Source: Loktanella gaetbuli
Lineage (GTDB): Bacteria > Pseudomonadota > Alphaproteobacteria > Rhodobacterales > Rhodobacteraceae
DNA length: 64,000 nucleotides
Assembly: GCF_020531945.1 (NCBI RefSeq)
Contig: NZ_JAJATZ010000002.1
Location: 310,001 to 374,000 of the forward strand
Direction: 5' to 3'
Part shown: piece after piece, positions 45,388 to 53,255 of the stretch
Position numbering within the stretch: the stretch's first letter is position 1
How the letters are laid out: the number at the start of each line of letters is the position of its first letter
Position numbers and translations under genes: made by a program
Notes under the pieces: model-generated
Seen by the model: only the letters and a program-made list of their open reading frames with translations
Databases searched by the model: none
What the model was told of the DNA's origin: nothing

Positions 45388-46683
45388 ATGAACGCTTCCC
45401 ACCGTGATGACGGATTTTTCACCGAAACCCTTGCGACGCGCGACCCTGATCTGCACGCCGCGATGCAGGCAGAGCTCAAGCGTCAGCGCAAGGAGATCGA
45501 GCTGATCGCTTCCGAGAACATCGTCAGCGCCGCCGTCATGGAAGCGCAGGGCGGCGTGATGACCAACAAATACGCCGAAGGCTATCCCGGACGCCGCTAT
45601 TACGGTGGTTGCGCCCACGTGGACGTGGCCGAAAACCTGGCGATCGAGCGGGCAAAGCAGCTGTTTGGCTGTGGTTTCGCCAATGTGCAGCCGAACTCTG
45701 GCTCTCAGGCGAACCAGGGCGTGTTTCAGGCATTGTTGCAGCCGGGCGATACCATCCTGGGGATGTCGCTGGACGCCGGTGGTCACCTGACCCATGGCGC
45801 GCGCCCGAACCAGTCCGGCAAATGGTTCAACGCCGTTCAATACGGCGTCCGCGAAGAAGACCTGTTGCTGGACTATGAAGCCGTGGCCGATCTGGCGGCG
45901 GAACATCAGCCCAAGATGATCATCGCCGGTGGGTCTGCGATTCCCCGCATCATCGATTTCGAAAAGATGCGCGCGATTGCCGACAGCGTCGGGGCCTATC
46001 TGCTGGTCGACATGGCGCATTTCGCCGGTCTGGTTGCAGCTGGCCTGTATCCGTCGCCTTTCCCCCATGCGCATGCGGCGACCACCACCACGCACAAGAC
46101 CCTGCGCGGTCCGCGCGGCGGCATGATCCTGACCGACGACGAGTCGCTGGCCAAGAAATTCAACTCGGCCATCTTCCCCGGTATCCAGGGTGGTCCGTTG
46201 ATGCATGTGATCGCCGGCAAGGCTGTCGCCTTTGGCGAGGCGCTGCGCCCCGGGTTCAAGGACTATCAGGCGCAGGTGATCAAGAACGCACAAGCGCTGT
46301 CCGACGAGCTGATCAAATGCGGTCTGGATATCGTCACGGGCGGCACCGACACGCATCTGATGCTGGTCGACCTGCGTCCCAAGGGCGTCAAGGGCAACGC
46401 CACCGAAGAGGCATTGGGCCGCGCCCACATCACCTGCAACAAGAACGGCATCCCGTTTGACGCGGAAAAGCCCACGATCACGTCTGGCATCCGTCTGGGC
46501 ACACCCGCCGGCACCACCCGCGGTTTCACCGAAGAGGAATTCCGTCAGGTCGGTCGCTGGATCGGCCGGGTCGTGGACGGTCTGGCCGCCAATGGCGAGG
46601 ACGGCAACGGTGAGGTCGAGGCGCAGGTTGCGGCCGAGGTCGAGGCACTGTGCGACAAGTTCCCGATCTACCCGAACCTGTGA
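45388..46683 (+). CDS. glyA: Serine hydroxymethyltransferase
   Basis: A 431-residue PLP enzyme interconverting serine and glycine with tetrahydrofolate. Conserved IELIASENIVS, KYAEGYPGRRYYGG, DMAHFAGLVAAGLYPSP, and the PLP Lys in TTTTHKTLRGPRGG. ATG 45388 follows AAAGGA. The 154-base leader has a CCGGCCGGCCGGCC run but no recognisable riboswitch. A rho-independent terminator follows. Confidence 0.97.
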   Translation: MNASHRDDGFFTETLATRDPDLHAAMQAELKRQRKEIELIASENIVSAAVMEAQGGVMTNKYAEGYPGRRYYGGCAHVDVAENLAIERAKQLFGCGFANVQPNSGSQANQGVFQALLQPGDTILGMSLDAGGHLTHGARPNQSGKWFNAVQYGVREEDLLLDYEAVADLAAEHQPKMIIAGGSAIPRIIDFEKMRAIADSVGAYLLVDMAHFAGLVAAGLYPSPFPHAHAATTTTHKTLRGPRGGMILTDDESLAKKFNSAIFPGIQGGPLMHVIAGKAVAFGEALRPGFKDYQAQVIKNAQALSDELIKCGLDIVTGGTDTHLMLVDLRPKGVKGNATEEALGRAHITCNKNGIPFDAEKPTITSGIRLGTPAGTTRGFTEEEFRQVGRWIGRVVDGLAANGEDGNGEVEAQVAAEVEALCDKFPIYPNL

Positions 46684-46699
46684 CTTTACGGGATATGAC

Positions 46700-46735
46700 A
46701 AAGGGCCGTCGCATCTGCGGCGGCCTTTTGTTTTG
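46700..46735 (+). terminator. Rho-independent terminator after glyA
   Basis: AAAGGGCCGTCGC pairs with GCGGCGGCCTTTT around ATCT, followed by a TTTTGTTTT tract. Confidence 0.9.
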
Positions 46736-46824
46736 GGCGGGTTGCAAAGCGTGCTTTGCTCTGGCTTGACCTCTGCGGTGCTGCGCCCCACGTGAGGGGC
46801 AACCAGAATACAAAAGGTGCTGCC

Positions 46825-47481
46825 ATGACCGACCAGACTGCCCCACTGCGGATTGATATCGTCTCTGACGTGATGTGCCCGTGGTGCATCGTCGGCTATC
46901 GCCAGTTGAAACAGGCGCTGGATGCGACCGGCACGACCTATGATCTGCAATGGCATCCGTTCGAGCTGAACCCCGATATGCCCGCCGAAGGTCAGAACAT
47001 GACCGAACATATCATGGAAAAATACGGGTCCACCGCCGTACAAAGCGCCGAAAACCGTGCGCGACTGACCCAGTTGGGGCATGATCTGGGCTTTGCATTT
47101 TCATTCGACGACGACACGCGGATGCACAACACGTTCAACACGCATCAACTGATCCATTGGGCACAGACGCTGGACCGTGGGCACGACATGAAACAGGCCT
47201 TGTTCGTCGCGCATTTCACCGACGGGCGTGACCTGTCAGACACCGCCGTGCTGGCGGCCATTGCCGGTGAAATCGGTCTGGATGAAACCGAGGCAGCAGC
47301 GGTGTTGGACGATCAGCGTTACGCGCAAGCCGTGCGGTCTGAGGAACGTTTCTGGGTGCAGCAGGGCATCAGCGGCGTGCCTGCCGTCATCTTTGACCGT
47401 CAGCATCTGGTCACCGGCGCGCAGGGCACCGACAACTATACCAGCATCCTCAATCAGCTCGCCGCAGGTGTGCCTGCCTAG
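46825..47481 (+). CDS. DsbA family oxidoreductase (FrnE-like)
   Basis: A 218-residue thioredoxin-fold protein with active-site CPWC at ~18-21 (SDVMCPWCIVGYRQL), an inserted helical domain, and the cis-Pro strand GISGVPAVIFD. No signal peptide, so it is cytoplasmic, as expected for FrnE-type disulfide isomerases or 2-hydroxychromene-2-carboxylate isomerase relatives. ATG 46825 gives the best length. The stop shares CTAG with the convergent gene. Confidence 0.87.
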   Translation: MTDQTAPLRIDIVSDVMCPWCIVGYRQLKQALDATGTTYDLQWHPFELNPDMPAEGQNMTEHIMEKYGSTAVQSAENRARLTQLGHDLGFAFSFDDDTRMHNTFNTHQLIHWAQTLDRGHDMKQALFVAHFTDGRDLSDTAVLAAIAGEIGLDETEAAAVLDDQRYAQAVRSEERFWVQQGISGVPAVIFDRQHLVTGAQGTDNYTSILNQLAAGVPA

Positions 47482-47852
47482 ACCCGTCCCGTGGCCCACA
47501 GCCACCAGACAAACCCGATGAAGAGGCCGATGGCCAGCGCGCTCCATTTCGCGAGCTTGCGCAGGATCATCGTCTTGCGCTGCTCCCACGGGTCGATCTG
47601 TTTGAGTGCCGTTATCGCAAGCCGCGCACATTGGACCACACGGGCGGCGTCGATCTGACGGGACAGTTTGGGGTGGGTCAGCATCAGCTGCGCCTGTGCG
47701 ACACCCGCGATGTCGCGTTTCAGGTGCATCGGCAGGCGGCGGCGTCCCAGTTTGGACATCTGCGCCTCGATCGTGCGCCCTTTCAGGCCCAGACGCGCCT
47801 CGATCAGGCGGCTGACATCTTGGATGTGGCGAAGGGTCTGGGCATCAGGCAT
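47478..47852 (-). CDS. Conserved hypothetical protein with C-terminal membrane anchor
   Basis: A 124-residue basic protein of unknown family. A helical soluble part (SRLIEARLGLKGRTIEAQMSK, then LPMHLKRDIAGVAQAQ) is followed by one membrane segment near the C-terminus (WSALAIGLFIGFVWWLW). ATG 47852 gives a plausible N-terminus, though the ribosome site is weak. It is divergent from the hydrolase gene, and its stop overlaps that of the FrnE-like gene in a CTAG. Confidence 0.7.
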   Translation of the reverse strand: MPDAQTLRHIQDVSRLIEARLGLKGRTIEAQMSKLGRRRLPMHLKRDIAGVAQAQLMLTHPKLSRQIDAARVVQCARLAITALKQIDPWEQRKTMILRKLAKWSALAIGLFIGFVWWLWATGRV

Positions 47853-47931
47853 AAAGGGGCGTGTAAACCTGCGGCGCGCCTGTCTCAAGCGGTCAGATCG
47901 CGGCCCTGCGCGCCTGTCACGAGGAGGCCAC

Positions 47932-48684
47932 ATGCTCAATACCGTTGTCACCGGCACCGCCACGGACAAACCCGCGTTGCTGATCGCGCACGGGTTGTTC
48001 GGATCGGCCCGCAACTGGGGCGTGATCGCCAAACGGCTGGCCGACACGCGGCGGGTCATCGCGGTAGACATGCGCAACCACGGAGACAGTTTTCACAGCG
48101 ATACGCACCGCTATCCCGAGATGGCCGAGGATCTGGCAGAGGTCATTGCCGCGCAAGACGGTCCCGTTGACGTCATGGGACATTCGATGGGCGGCAAGGC
48201 CGCGATGATGCTGGCACTGACACAGCCCGCATTGGTGCGCCGCCTGATCGTCGCTGATATCGCACCCGTCGCCTATGCCCATGACCAATTCGGCCCGCTG
48301 GATGCAATGCGCGGCGTCGATCTGTCTAACGTGACCACGCGCAAGGACGCGGCCGACCAGATGGACATCGACCCCGCCGTGATCCCGTTTCTGCTGCAAA
48401 GCCTGAACCTGCGCGACAAGCGCTGGGATCTGAATCTGGATACGCTGGCCGCCGACATGGGGCATATCACTGGCTGGCCAGAGGTAGACGCCCAATTCGA
48501 CGGACCGGTGCTGATGCTGCGGGGGGCCAATTCGGATTACGTCACCGCGGACCACGCCACGATTATCTCGGCATTGTTTCCGCAGGCGCAAACGCAGACC
48601 ATCGCCGATGCAGGCCACTGGCTGCACGCCGAACAACCCCGCGCGGTGGAAACCGCCGTGCGCGACTTTTTGGATCAGCCATGA
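47932..48684 (+). CDS. Alpha/beta hydrolase (YbfF-like esterase)
   Basis: A 250-residue alpha/beta hydrolase. HGLFGSARNWG (oxyanion region), DMRNHGDS, nucleophile elbow GHSMGGKAAM (~86-95) and the catalytic His in DAGHWLHAEQP. It resembles YbfF-type esterases acting on acyl-CoA-like or short esters. GAGGAGG precedes ATG 47932. Its stop overlaps the rbsD start by 4 bases. Confidence 0.87.
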   Translation: MLNTVVTGTATDKPALLIAHGLFGSARNWGVIAKRLADTRRVIAVDMRNHGDSFHSDTHRYPEMAEDLAEVIAAQDGPVDVMGHSMGGKAAMMLALTQPALVRRLIVADIAPVAYAHDQFGPLDAMRGVDLSNVTTRKDAADQMDIDPAVIPFLLQSLNLRDKRWDLNLDTLAADMGHITGWPEVDAQFDGPVLMLRGANSDYVTADHATIISALFPQAQTQTIADAGHWLHAEQPRAVETAVRDFLDQP

Positions 48685-49052
48685 AGAAAACGGGAATCCT
48701 CAACGCGGAACTGTCACGCGCCATCGCACAGATGGGGCATGGCGATTGTCTGGTCGTGGCCGACGCGGGCCTGCCGCTGCCGGCACATCTGCCGGTGATC
48801 GATCTGGCCGTCGTGGCGGGTCTGCCCCGTTTTGCGGACGTGCTGGCCGCAATCCTGACCGAACTCGAAGTCGAGCGCTGCCTGATGGCAACCGAGGCCA
48901 GCCCCGCATTGCAGGATTTGGCCCCCTGCCCGCCTGCCTGTGTGCCGCATACGGATTTCAAACGTGCCACGCAGTCGGCCCGCGTTCTGGTGCGCACCGG
49001 CGAAACCACGCCCTATGCCAATATCGCCCTGTATTCGGGGGTCACGTTTTGA
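48681..49052 (+). CDS. rbsD: RbsD/FucU family sugar mutarotase
   Basis: A 123-residue protein matching D-ribose pyranase. MKKTGILNAELSRAIAQMGHGD carries the conserved His, then VADAGLPLP, and the closing RTGETTPYANIALYSGVTF. It converts pyranose to furanose forms of ribose for uptake/phosphorylation. No ribose transporter or kinase lies nearby; it is coupled to an esterase instead, so its physiological sugar is uncertain. Confidence 0.88.
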   Translation: MKKTGILNAELSRAIAQMGHGDCLVVADAGLPLPAHLPVIDLAVVAGLPRFADVLAAILTELEVERCLMATEASPALQDLAPCPPACVPHTDFKRATQSARVLVRTGETTPYANIALYSGVTF

Positions 49053-49124
49053 CTCTCCGTTGCCGGGCAATCCGTTCGTTTTAGTTTAACAATGCAATCG
49101 AATCATGTCTGACCGGAGAAAACC

Positions 49125-49271
49125 ATGACACGTCCACTGCCTCTCATCCTTGCTCTCGCCACCTTTGCGGCCTTGTCCGCCTGCAACACCATCGCAGGTG
49201 TTGGTCAGGATCTGAGCGTGACGGGTGCCACCATCACACAGGAAACCCGGCAGGTGCAGTCGAACCTGTAA
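49125..49271 (+). CDS. Entericidin-like small lipoprotein (48 aa)
   Basis: A 48-residue precursor. The lipoprotein signal peptide ends in a LSAC lipobox (Cys 20). The mature part NTIAGVGQDLSVTGATITQ follows the entericidin EcnA/B pattern (CNT..G.G.D....G..I). GGAG is upstream of ATG 49125. Entericidins form toxin/antidote pairs in enterobacteria, but alphaproteobacterial single copies are of unknown role. Confidence 0.8.
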   Translation: MTRPLPLILALATFAALSACNTIAGVGQDLSVTGATITQETRQVQSNL

Positions 49272-49319
49272 CGGCCGCATACGGCCTTCGCCCTTGTCTG
49301 ACCTTACGAAAGAATCCGC

Positions 49320-49673
49320 ATGTCCCTGACCCGTAGCTTCGTTGTTGCCATCATTGCCGGCATTATCGGCACCATCGTCAATGCCATTGCCGTCAACATC
49401 ATTTCCGGCGCTGACGTGATGCCGCTGATCATCTCGTTCGGACGCAACGCCGTTGCCGTCGTGGTGGCGCTGCTGCTGATCCCGCTGTTCCACCGGATCG
49501 GCGGCACGGTAGCGTTTGTCGCAGGATTGGTTCTGCTGACGGTGCTGCCGTCGGTTCTGGCAGTCTATGTCTTTGCGGCACAGGCCCCCTGGTCGATCAT
49601 CCTTGGCGTCAATCTGGTCTATGCGCTGACGGCTACCATTATCTTTGCCGCCTGCTACCGCAGCAAACGCTGA
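49320..49673 (+). CDS. Small integral membrane protein
   Basis: A 117-residue protein with about four hydrophobic segments (~6-28, ~33-57, ~62-82, ~90-112) and a short basic tail CYRSKR. DUF6069-like in size, but the family is not secured. It follows the entericidin-like gene by 48 bases and is closed by a terminator. Function unknown. Confidence 0.7.
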   Translation: MSLTRSFVVAIIAGIIGTIVNAIAVNIISGADVMPLIISFGRNAVAVVVALLLIPLFHRIGGTVAFVAGLVLLTVLPSVLAVYVFAAQAPWSIILGVNLVYALTATIIFAACYRSKR

Positions 49674-49692
49674 TCGGTCGCAATGACCTCTG

Positions 49693-49727
49693 ACGGGCCT
49701 GCGCCAATGCGGCGCGGGCCCGTTTTC
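49693..49727 (+). terminator. Rho-independent terminator
   Basis: ACGGGCCTGCGCC and GGCGCGGGCCCGT-type arms around AATGC are followed by TTTTCC. It lies between the small membrane protein and mprF. Confidence 0.8.
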
Positions 49728-49750
49728 CTGACCAAAAGGCCAAACATGTG

Positions 49751-52339
49751 ATGTCAGATGCCCCATCAGACCAAGGTCGGTTGTCCGCCATCCTGTCGCA
49801 TCCGCTGTTGCGGATGGCCATTCCCCTGACGATCATGCTGATCGCGCTTGCCGTCTTGCGCGATCTGAGCCGCGAAATCGCGCCGGCCGAACTGATCGCC
49901 GCTGTCCGCAGCTATCCCTGGACCGCCATTGCGCTGTCGACCTGCGCGATGGTGGCCAGCTATGTCGCGCTTGCGCTTTATGATCCCGTGATCCTGCGGG
50001 GCATGAAAACGCCCGATATGCCGGGCTGGGTGCCGGTTCTGACAGGGGTCAGTTCCATGGCGATTTCCAACCTGCTGGGTTTTTCCTGGCTGACGGGTGG
50101 TGCCATCCGATACCGGATCTACGCGGCATTCGGGGTGGATATCGCGGCGGTCGCGCGATTGATCGCGACCAGCTGGATCGCCTTTGCATTGGGCCTACTG
50201 ACCCTGCTGGGCCTGATGTTCACATTCCATCCCACGGGCATGAGCCAGGTCATCGTTCTGCCGCGCCTGCCCGAAACCATTCTGGGTATCCTGATCCTGA
50301 CCGGTGTGGTCGGACTGTATATCTGGACCTGGCCGGGTGGACGCGAATTGCGGATCGGGCGGCTGTCGACACCGCTGCCAAAAACCACGCGCGGGCTGAC
50401 CCTGATGGTCATTGCACTGGTCGATCTGGTCGCCACCGCACTGACGTTGTATTTCCTGATGCCCGCTGATCTGGCTGGCAATTTTGTCTATTTCTTCATC
50501 ATTTTCATCGGCGCACTGGGGCTGGGTTTCGTCAGCAATGCGCCGGGCGGTCTGGGCGTGTTCGAGGCCACGATCATCGCAGCACTCGGTGGCACCGGCA
50601 GGCCCGACCTGCTGGCCGCCCTGTTGGTGTATCGCCTGATTTACACACTGCTGCCATTTACGATTGCGGCATTGGGTCTTGCGTTGGCCTGGACGCTGGC
50701 CAACCGCACCATGGCCGGGGCGGCTGCACAGACACTGCGCCGGGCCATGCGCCCCATCGTGCCGGTGCTGATGGCCGCTGTCGCGCTGCTGTCAGGTGCG
50801 GCTCTGCTGCTGTCGGGCGACCTGCCCACCACGGCCAAACGGATGGAGGTTCTTCAGGACATCCTGCCGCTTGCGCTGATCGAGACATCGCATCTGTTGT
50901 CGTCCGTCGCGGGCGTCATGCTGCTGATCGTCGCACGGGGACTGTACCGCCGGATGCGGCGGGCATGGCTGATCGCGATGGCACTTCTGTCAGCAGGTCT
51001 GGTCGCGTCACTGCTGCGCGGGATCGAATACGAGGCGATGATCGCCCTGACGTTGGCCATCGTCGTGCTGTGGTCATTCCGAGACGCGTTCTATCGGGTC
51101 GGCCTGGGGTCTGCGCTGCACCTGAATGCGCGCTGGGTGATCACGGTGGTCCTGCTGTTTGCGGGGATCACGTGGATCGGGTTCTTTGCCTACCGAAATG
51201 TCGCCTATTCCCAGGACCTGTGGTGGCAGTTCGCCTGGGGCGGTGATGCGCCGCGATTCCTGCGGGCAACCGTGGTGGTCGCGGTCGTGCTGGCGGCGGT
51301 GTCGCTGAACGCGTTGATCAGCCGCGCGGGCACCCGCCTGCCGCCGCAGTCCATCCCAGATACTGTCAGGCGCCTCGTGGCGCAAAGCAGCCAGACCGAC
51401 AGCGCCATGGCGTTGACCGGCGACAAGCGGTTCCTGATCGCAACGCAGGGCGAGGCCGCCATCGCCTATGCCGACACCGGACGCAGCCTGATCGCCAAGG
51501 GCGACCCCATCGGCGACCGCACGGCAGGCGAGGCGCTGATCTGGGACCTGCGCGACATGGCCGACCGGATGGGCCGGACCTGCGCGTTCTATGCCGTGCA
51601 GACCGACTATCTGACGGCCTACCTCGACATGGGGCTGCAGGTGGTAAAGATCGGGGAAATCGCACGGGTTCCCCTGGCGGAGTTCACCCTTGATGGCCCC
51701 AAACGCAAGGACTGGCGCCATGCCAAGAGCCGTGCCGCGCGCGACGGCTATGTGTTCGATGTCATTCCGGCAGCGCAGGTCAGCGGGCATATCGCGGCGT
51801 TGCGGATGGTGTCGGACGCCTGGCTGGCGTTGAAGGGCGGCGCGGAAAAGAACTTTGCCCTGGGGGCATTTGATCCGAATTTCCTGTGCCATTTCGATAT
51901 CGCCGTGCTGCGCCATTCCGAGACGGGGCGGATCGCGTCATTCGCCAACCTGTTGCAGGCCGCGGACGGCAGCGAGCTGGGGATCGACCTGATGCGCTAT
52001 GATCCCGCGACGACGCCCGCCGCGATGGACGGGCTGTTCGCCGATATGATGCTGTGGGGACGCGACCGCGAATTCGACTGGTTCTCATTGGGGGCAGCCC
52101 CGCTGGCCGGGTTGGAAAACCGGGCCCACGCCCCCGTCTGGAACCGTGTCGGCGGGTTCATCTATACCCACGGCGCGCGGTTCTATCATTTCGAAGGGTT
52201 GCGGTCGTTCAAGCAGAAATTCGACCCGGTGTGGGAGCCGAATTACCTCGCCTCACCCGGGCAGCTACAGGCGGCGCGGGTGCTGTACGAGGTGTCGCTG
52301 CTGATTTCCGGGGGGCTGCGCGGGTTGCGGCGCAGGTAG
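49751..52339 (+). CDS. mprF: Bifunctional aminoacyl-phosphatidylglycerol synthase/flippase MprF
   Basis: An 862-residue membrane protein. The N-terminal flippase (~14 hydrophobic segments, to ~530) contains SNLLGFSWLTGGAIRYRIYAA and SNAPGGLGVFEATII. The C-terminal DUF2156/GNAT-like synthase (~545-850) contains KGDPIGDR and FDWFSLGAAPLAGLENR. It transfers an amino acid (Lys or Ala in studied cases) from aminoacyl-tRNA to phosphatidylglycerol, conferring resistance to cationic peptides. A GTG precedes the ATG by one codon. The amino-acid specificity is not predictable. Confidence 0.9.
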   Translation: MSDAPSDQGRLSAILSHPLLRMAIPLTIMLIALAVLRDLSREIAPAELIAAVRSYPWTAIALSTCAMVASYVALALYDPVILRGMKTPDMPGWVPVLTGVSSMAISNLLGFSWLTGGAIRYRIYAAFGVDIAAVARLIATSWIAFALGLLTLLGLMFTFHPTGMSQVIVLPRLPETILGILILTGVVGLYIWTWPGGRELRIGRLSTPLPKTTRGLTLMVIALVDLVATALTLYFLMPADLAGNFVYFFIIFIGALGLGFVSNAPGGLGVFEATIIAALGGTGRPDLLAALLVYRLIYTLLPFTIAALGLALAWTLANRTMAGAAAQTLRRAMRPIVPVLMAAVALLSGAALLLSGDLPTTAKRMEVLQDILPLALIETSHLLSSVAGVMLLIVARGLYRRMRRAWLIAMALLSAGLVASLLRGIEYEAMIALTLAIVVLWSFRDAFYRVGLGSALHLNARWVITVVLLFAGITWIGFFAYRNVAYSQDLWWQFAWGGDAPRFLRATVVVAVVLAAVSLNALISRAGTRLPPQSIPDTVRRLVAQSSQTDSAMALTGDKRFLIATQGEAAIAYADTGRSLIAKGDPIGDRTAGEALIWDLRDMADRMGRTCAFYAVQTDYLTAYLDMGLQVVKIGEIARVPLAEFTLDGPKRKDWRHAKSRAARDGYVFDVIPAAQVSGHIAALRMVSDAWLALKGGAEKNFALGAFDPNFLCHFDIAVLRHSETGRIASFANLLQAADGSELGIDLMRYDPATTPAAMDGLFADMMLWGRDREFDWFSLGAAPLAGLENRAHAPVWNRVGGFIYTHGARFYHFEGLRSFKQKFDPVWEPNYLASPGQLQAARVLYEVSLLISGGLRGLRRR

Positions 52340-52391
52340 GGGGCGCTGCCCCCGGCTGCGCCTCCCCCGGAGTATTTTCGGCAAGATGATG
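52338..52391 (+). repeat. Dispersed intergenic repeat, copy 5
   Basis: The hairpin GGGGGCGCTGCCCCC and GGCTGCGCC plus core GAGTATTT, two bases, GGCAAGATGAT. It begins inside the mprF stop codon and ends 3 bases before the convergent gene, so it fills the whole intergenic space. Confidence 0.8.
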
Positions 52392-52394
52392 CGG

Positions 52395-53255
52395 TCAGTC
52401 GCGCAGACGTTTGAGCAGGGACGAGGTGTCCCAGCGGCCACCGCCCATTTTCTGAACGTCCTTGTAGAACTGATCGACGAGGGCGGTGACGGGCAGGCTG
52501 GCCCCGATGGCATTGGCGTTTTCCAGCACGATGCCCAGATCCTTGCGCATCCAGTCGACGGCGAACCCGTGGTCGTAGTGGTCGGCAAGCATGGTTTTGT
52601 AGCGGTTTTGCATCTGCCACGATCCGGCAGCCCCCTGGCTGATGACCTCGACCACGGCCTCGCCGTCGAGGCCCGCCTTTTGCGCGAAATGCAGCGCCTC
52701 TGACAGGCCCTGAACGAGGCCCGCGATGGCGATCTGGTTGCACATCTTGGTGGTCTGGCCTGCGCCGGATTCACCAATGCGGCGGCAGAGTTTGGCGTAG
52801 ATGTTCATGACGGGTTCGGCGCGGGCGTAAGCGTCTTGGTCGCCGCCGCACATAATGGACAGCTGGCCGTTTTCGGCCCCCGCCTGCCCGCCGCTGATGG
52901 GCGCGTCGACAAAGTTGAGACCCTTTGCCCGTGCCGCGTCATAGAGTTCGCGAGTGACCGCCGCGCTGACCGTGGTGTGGTCGACGAAAAGTGCGCCGTC
53001 CTTCATCCCGTGGAACGCGCCGCCCGCGCCCGTGGTGACGCCGCGCAGGTCGTCGTCGTTGCCGACGCAGGCAAAGACGATATCCGCCCCCTGTGCCGCC
53101 TGTTCGGGGGTGCTGGCCATGGCGCCGCCATGTTCCGCGACCCAGGCCTCGGCCTTGGAGGCGGTGCGGTTGTAGACGGTGACGTCGTGGTGCTTGGCGA
53201 GGTGGCCGGCCATGGGGTAGCCCATGACGCCGAGGCCGAGGAAGGTGAGGTTCAT
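52395..53255 (-). CDS. 3-hydroxyisobutyrate dehydrogenase family oxidoreductase
   Basis: A 286-residue beta-hydroxyacid dehydrogenase. The NAD motif is FLGLGVMGYPMAGHLA (Asn/Arg after strand 2, YNRTASK, suggests NADP). Substrate motif VDAPISGGQAGAENG, and the catalytic Lys is in GQTTKMCNQ (~171). It could be a tartronate semialdehyde or 3-hydroxyisobutyrate reductase. Its 5' end borders the low-GC insert. Confidence 0.88.
   Translation of the reverse strand: MNLTFLGLGVMGYPMAGHLAKHHDVTVYNRTASKAEAWVAEHGGAMASTPEQAAQGADIVFACVGNDDDLRGVTTGAGGAFHGMKDGALFVDHTTVSAAVTRELYDAARAKGLNFVDAPISGGQAGAENGQLSIMCGGDQDAYARAEPVMNIYAKLCRRIGESGAGQTTKMCNQIAIAGLVQGLSEALHFAQKAGLDGEAVVEVISQGAAGSWQMQNRYKTMLADHYDHGFAVDWMRKDLGIVLENANAIGASLPVTALVDQFYKDVQKMGGGRWDTSSLLKRLRD

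Noticed and set aside
45136..47082. 648-codon minus-strand frame opposite glyA
   Set aside because: Shadow frame spanning nadK, glyA and the terminator.
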